Shown here piece after piece: positions 6,090 through 8,024 of a stretch of DNA of 8,024 nt; positions within the stretch are counted from its first letter, which is position 1, and every line of letters starts with the position of its first letter. The stretch lies in the NCBI GenBank assembly GCA_021772235.1, contig JAJFMI010000002.1, positions 1 through 8,024 on the forward strand, given 5' to 3'. The notes under the pieces were generated by a model. It was not told the origin of the DNA, did no database searches, and saw only the letters and a list, made by a program, of their open reading frames with translations. Origin of the DNA: Chlamydiota bacterium (GTDB lineage Bacteria > Chlamydiota > Chlamydiia > Chlamydiales > JAJFMI01). The position numbers were made by a program, and so were the translations under genes.

Positions 6090-7207
6090 AAATAGAGGTT
6101 TGAGAGAAAGTTTTCTGCCCGAACAATTTTGATTTTTTTCTCCATTCTCTCTTGTTTTAGATTTTTGACAACCTGGTAAGCAGGTAGATCATATTTTTCA
6201 TGAAAATAGAGTAGATTCGGGCTAATTGTATTGTTGGTGTTTTTTACCTCGATAATGGATTCGACAGTATTGTTATTGATGAGTGCAAAATCGACCTCTT
6301 TTCTCTCCTTTGTTCGCAGATACTTTAAAGAATATTCCTTTGCTTCATAATCGATTTTTCCATGCACATGTTTTAGGAGGGAAAATGCAATAAAGTTCTC
6401 CAATTTCACTCCATCATCACCTTGCACAAGGCCATTATCAAAAAAATAGATTTTTGGTTCTTTAAGTAAGCTACGAGCGATATTTTTGGAATGGGGAAAG
6501 ACGCGAAAAATGACATAGAGCGCTTCCAAAATTTCGATATATTTCTTGACAGTATTGGGAGCAATGCCAACATCTTCCGCAATGGATGAGTATGAAATGG
6601 GGGAGCCGACGCGGTTGCGTAAAAGCTCATAAACAAGATGGATTGATTTCACATTATGGAGATTGTCAAAATCTAAAACATCTGTACGGATTAAGCTATC
6701 GGAATATTGCAACCTCCAACGATGAGCATAAACAGGAGAATCCGCTAAAAATGGTTCGGGAAAACCACCTCGTTCGAGGAAGCGATTGAGGGTAGACTTT
6801 TCATCTAACTGTTTACATTCGGCTAGGGAGAGAGGAAAGAGCCGGTGAAGAAAATAGCGGCCTGCAAGAGAATCTCCTGCTCTACGAAAGATTTCGAGTC
6901 GTGCGCTTCCGGTTACTATAATTTTTTGGTTTTCCGGTTTAGTGTCATAGATTCCCTTAAGAAACGTTTTCCAAAGAGGCATTTTATGAATTTCATCAAA
7001 TATTAGGAGTTCTGTTTCAGGAAGCCACATTTTAGATTCAATGATCTTTTTATCTTCTAAAAGATCGTAATTGAGATAGACGGATGAAGAGAATTCTTTG
7101 CTAATTTCTTTTGAAAGGGTAGTCTTTCCTGCTTGCCTAGGGCCTGCAAGAAACACCATTTTTTTCTTTAAATCCTTAATGATCGCGGCTTTTTGTACTC
7201 TCTCCAT
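6086..7207 (-). CDS. AAA ATPase (AAA_14) with C-terminal DUF4143 domain
   Basis: A 373-residue protein counted from the ATG at 7207, the first Met giving the usual family N-terminus (MERVQKAAIIKDL). Walker A GPRQAGKT is at residues 22-29, Walker B LLIFDE at 67-72 and the sensor VTGSAR at 98-103. A winged-helix-like segment (ISYSSIAEDVGIAPNTVKKYIEILEALYVI) follows, then the family signature KIYFFDNGL. Near the C-terminus KEVDF (Asp306) and IIEVK (Glu320, Lys322) form a D...ExK pattern typical of the nuclease-like DUF4143 fold. The family is widespread, often laterally transferred, and without an established function. A longer TTG start at 7255 would only translate the palindrome. The gene lacks a ribosome site and begins directly after palindromic DNA; it ends in an ATGA overlap with the release-factor gene and follows acpS on the same strand. 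Confidence 0.9.
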   Translation of the reverse strand: MERVQKAAIIKDLKKKMVFLAGPRQAGKTTLSKEISKEFSSSVYLNYDLLEDKKIIESKMWLPETELLIFDEIHKMPLWKTFLKGIYDTKPENQKIIVTGSARLEIFRRAGDSLAGRYFLHRLFPLSLAECKQLDEKSTLNRFLERGGFPEPFLADSPVYAHRWRLQYSDSLIRTDVLDFDNLHNVKSIHLVYELLRNRVGSPISYSSIAEDVGIAPNTVKKYIEILEALYVIFRVFPHSKNIARSLLKEPKIYFFDNGLVQGDDGVKLENFIAFSLLKHVHGKIDYEAKEYSLKYLRTKERKEVDFALINNNTVESIIEVKNTNNTISPNLLYFHEKYDLPAYQVVKNLKQERMEKKIKIVRAENFLSNLYL

Positions 7208-7208
7208 A

Positions 7209-7242
7209 TTGACTATTTTGCACGCTAATGCAAAATAGTCAA
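7209..7242. promoter_or_regulatory. Perfect 14-bp palindrome immediately upstream of the AAA ATPase gene (copy 1)
   Basis: TTGACTATTTTGCA (7209-7222) and its exact reverse complement (7229-7242) are separated by 6 bp (cgctaa). The structure ends one base before the ATPase ATG at 7207, where a ribosome site should be. It could be an operator, an mRNA hairpin hiding the start, or a recombination site. On the minus strand the arm starting at 7242 supplies TTGACT, a fair -35 box, and AAAATA lies 17 nt later at 7219-7214. That would put a transcription start at or next to the ATG. Confidence 0.75.
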
Positions 7243-7274
7243 GACTATTCCGCAATAGCTTGCAAAATAGTCAA
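7243..7274. promoter_or_regulatory. Second, imperfect copy of the palindrome (copy 2)
   Basis: GACTATTCCGCA (7243-7254), a 6-bp spacer (atagct) and TGCAAAATAGTC(AA) (7261-7274) repeat the layout of copy 1 with the same spacer length and a 32-bp period, about three helical turns. The right arm is identical to that of copy 1 over 14 bases; the left arm differs at two positions. The right arm overlaps the acpS stop codon (7271-7273). Confidence 0.7.
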
Positions 7275-7636
7275 CCTTGCCAGATGGCAATAGCGGTAGC
7301 AAAAGTTTTGCAGTGAGAGATAGAAATATGCACCTGGGGATTTAGGAAAGTAGCTTTGGCCTTCTCTGAAAAGTAGAGGAGGGGTTTACCCGAAGGAGAG
7401 GAGAGGATTTCCATATCGAGCCAAGAGAGTTTTTCGCCAATACCTGTGCCGAGAGCCTTGGCAATCGCTTCTTTTGCAGCAAAGCGACCAGCATAGCTAT
7501 TGGCGGAGAATTTTTGGCTTTCACAGTAGGCGCGCTCTTTTTCTGAAAAAAGGCGACTTAGAAAATGCACACCATGTTTTTGGATGGAAGCTTTGATGCG
7601 CTCGATTTCAATGATGTCGTTACCGATTCCTTTCAT
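7271..7636 (-). CDS. acpS: Holo-[acyl-carrier-protein] synthase
   Basis: Transfers the 4'-phosphopantetheine group of coenzyme A to the serine of apo acyl carrier protein, switching on fatty-acid synthesis in the cytoplasm. Its length of 121 residues is normal for the trimeric AcpS type. The N-terminal motif GIGNDIIEIERI holds the metal ligand Asp7, and GRFAAKEAIAKALGTGIG holds Glu56; VHISISHCKTFATA near the end is the third conserved block. The ATG shares one base with the upstream stop (TAATG at 7634-7638), so it is translationally linked to the PIN-TRAM gene. The stop codon lies inside the right arm of the palindromic repeat, so the repeat borders the gene exactly. Very confident. Confidence 0.95.
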   Translation of the reverse strand: MKGIGNDIIEIERIKASIQKHGVHFLSRLFSEKERAYCESQKFSANSYAGRFAAKEAIAKALGTGIGEKLSWLDMEILSSPSGKPLLYFSEKAKATFLNPQVHISISHCKTFATAIAIWQG

Positions 7637-8024
7637 TACTCTTTGTCCATAACATTACAAAAGATGATGCGGCCGGAAGAGGTGTGATTTACAGAAAGAA
7701 CTGTCACATCAATTGTTTGCTCGAGGAAATCACCGCCGCCGTTCACAACAACCATTGTACCATCTTCCAGATATCCTACGCCTTGCCGCGGCTCTTTTCC
7801 TGGACGTTGAATTTTCACCTTCATCGTTTTGCCACTTTCTGTGAGAGGTTTTAGGGCGGAGGAGAGAGCGTGCATATTGATAAAGCGTGTGCCGTTTGTA
7901 GCAGCATTTTGCATACGGGTAATGTCTGCTGTTAAAATATTTGCATCGAGGAGGCGGGAGAGGCGCAGAAGTTTTGAGACGGTTTGTGGCTCTTCGGGGA
8001 AGTCTGTGTCATTATAGCGCAGCG
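7636..8024 (-). CDS. PIN-TRAM domain protein (YacL-like), 5' end outside window
   Basis: C-terminal 128 residues of a longer protein; the frame is open to the window edge, so a 92-aa version starting at 7914 is only part of it. The first part is the end of a PIN ribonuclease-like domain: LLRLSRLLDANILTADI with the acidic residue after ILTA expected for the metal site, then the 'INMHALSSALKP' helix. The rest is a TRAM RNA-binding domain: KVKIQRPGKEPRQGVGYLEDGTMVVVNGGGDFLEQTIDVTVLSVNHTSSGRIIFCNV. The wording closely follows B. subtilis YacL as remembered ('GVAYLDDGTMVVVEGGKDFIG'). YacL-type proteins have several membrane helices before the PIN domain, which would lie outside this window. Proposed to act on RNA at the membrane; the substrate is unknown. 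It overlaps acpS by one base. Confidence 0.88.
   Translation of the reverse strand, partial: LRYNDTDFPEEPQTVSKLLRLSRLLDANILTADITRMQNAATNGTRFINMHALSSALKPLTESGKTMKVKIQRPGKEPRQGVGYLEDGTMVVVNGGGDFLEQTIDVTVLSVNHTSSGRIIFCNVMDKE

Noticed and set aside
7208..7255. 17-residue N-terminal extension of the AAA ATPase from a TTG codon
   Set aside because: The extension would be translated entirely from the palindromic repeats; MERVQ at 7207 gives the normal family N-terminus. It is kept only as a refutation test.
7209..7274. CRISPR array or Xer/dif site
   Set aside because: There are only two units, spacers are 6 bp and repeats are palindromic, so it is not CRISPR. The arms lack the TTATGTTAA-like half-site of dif.
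7636..7914. Stand-alone 92-aa TRAM protein
   Set aside because: The frame stays open to the window edge with PIN-domain sequence (ILTAD), so this is the end of a longer protein.

Overview
The window looks like chromosome from a Gram-negative, host-associated bacterium, most likely an environmental Chlamydiae-type organism (Parachlamydia/Simkania/Waddlia-like). This is inference. It rests on a beta-barrel outer-membrane protein and a lipoprotein (a Gram-negative envelope), a YacL-like PIN-TRAM protein (common in Firmicutes and Chlamydiae but not in most Proteobacteria), an alpha/beta-hydrolase-like protein resembling the chlamydial DUF687 family, and moderately AT-rich DNA. No rRNA or other decisive marker is present.

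Layout. (1) Positions 1-2209, + strand: the 3' half of a GadC-type glutamate/GABA antiporter and a complete glutamate decarboxylase GadB, joined by an ATGA overlap. Together they form a glutamate-dependent acid-resistance or energy module. (2) Positions 2282-3860, - strand: an outer-membrane beta-barrel protein followed by a YajG-like lipoprotein that has its own good promoter in the gap between them. A large imperfect stem-loop lies between gadB and the lipoprotein gene, which converge. (3) Positions 3922-5725, + strand: a small membrane-anchored protein, a 261-aa protein with a GHSHG serine-hydrolase motif, and a secreted 182-aa protein with its own extended -10 promoter. None of the three has an assigned function. 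(4) Positions 8024-5688, - strand: a tightly packed row of PIN-TRAM protein, acpS (1-nt overlap), an AAA ATPase with a DUF4143 domain, and a C12orf65/MTRFR-type ribosome-rescue release factor (4-nt ATGA overlap with the ATPase). The last gene overlaps the end of the convergent secreted-protein gene by 38 nt.

The most striking non-coding structure is at 7209-7274, between acpS and the ATPase. Two palindromes stand in tandem with a 32-bp period. Each has two arms and a 6-bp spacer, and they are built from copies of one 14-mer. The first palindrome ends one base before the ATPase start codon, leaving no room for a normal ribosome binding site. This points to autoregulation at a palindromic operator, a leaderless mRNA, or a recombination/target site connected with this often mobile ATPase family. 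I see no CRISPR array, tRNA, rRNA or insertion sequence.
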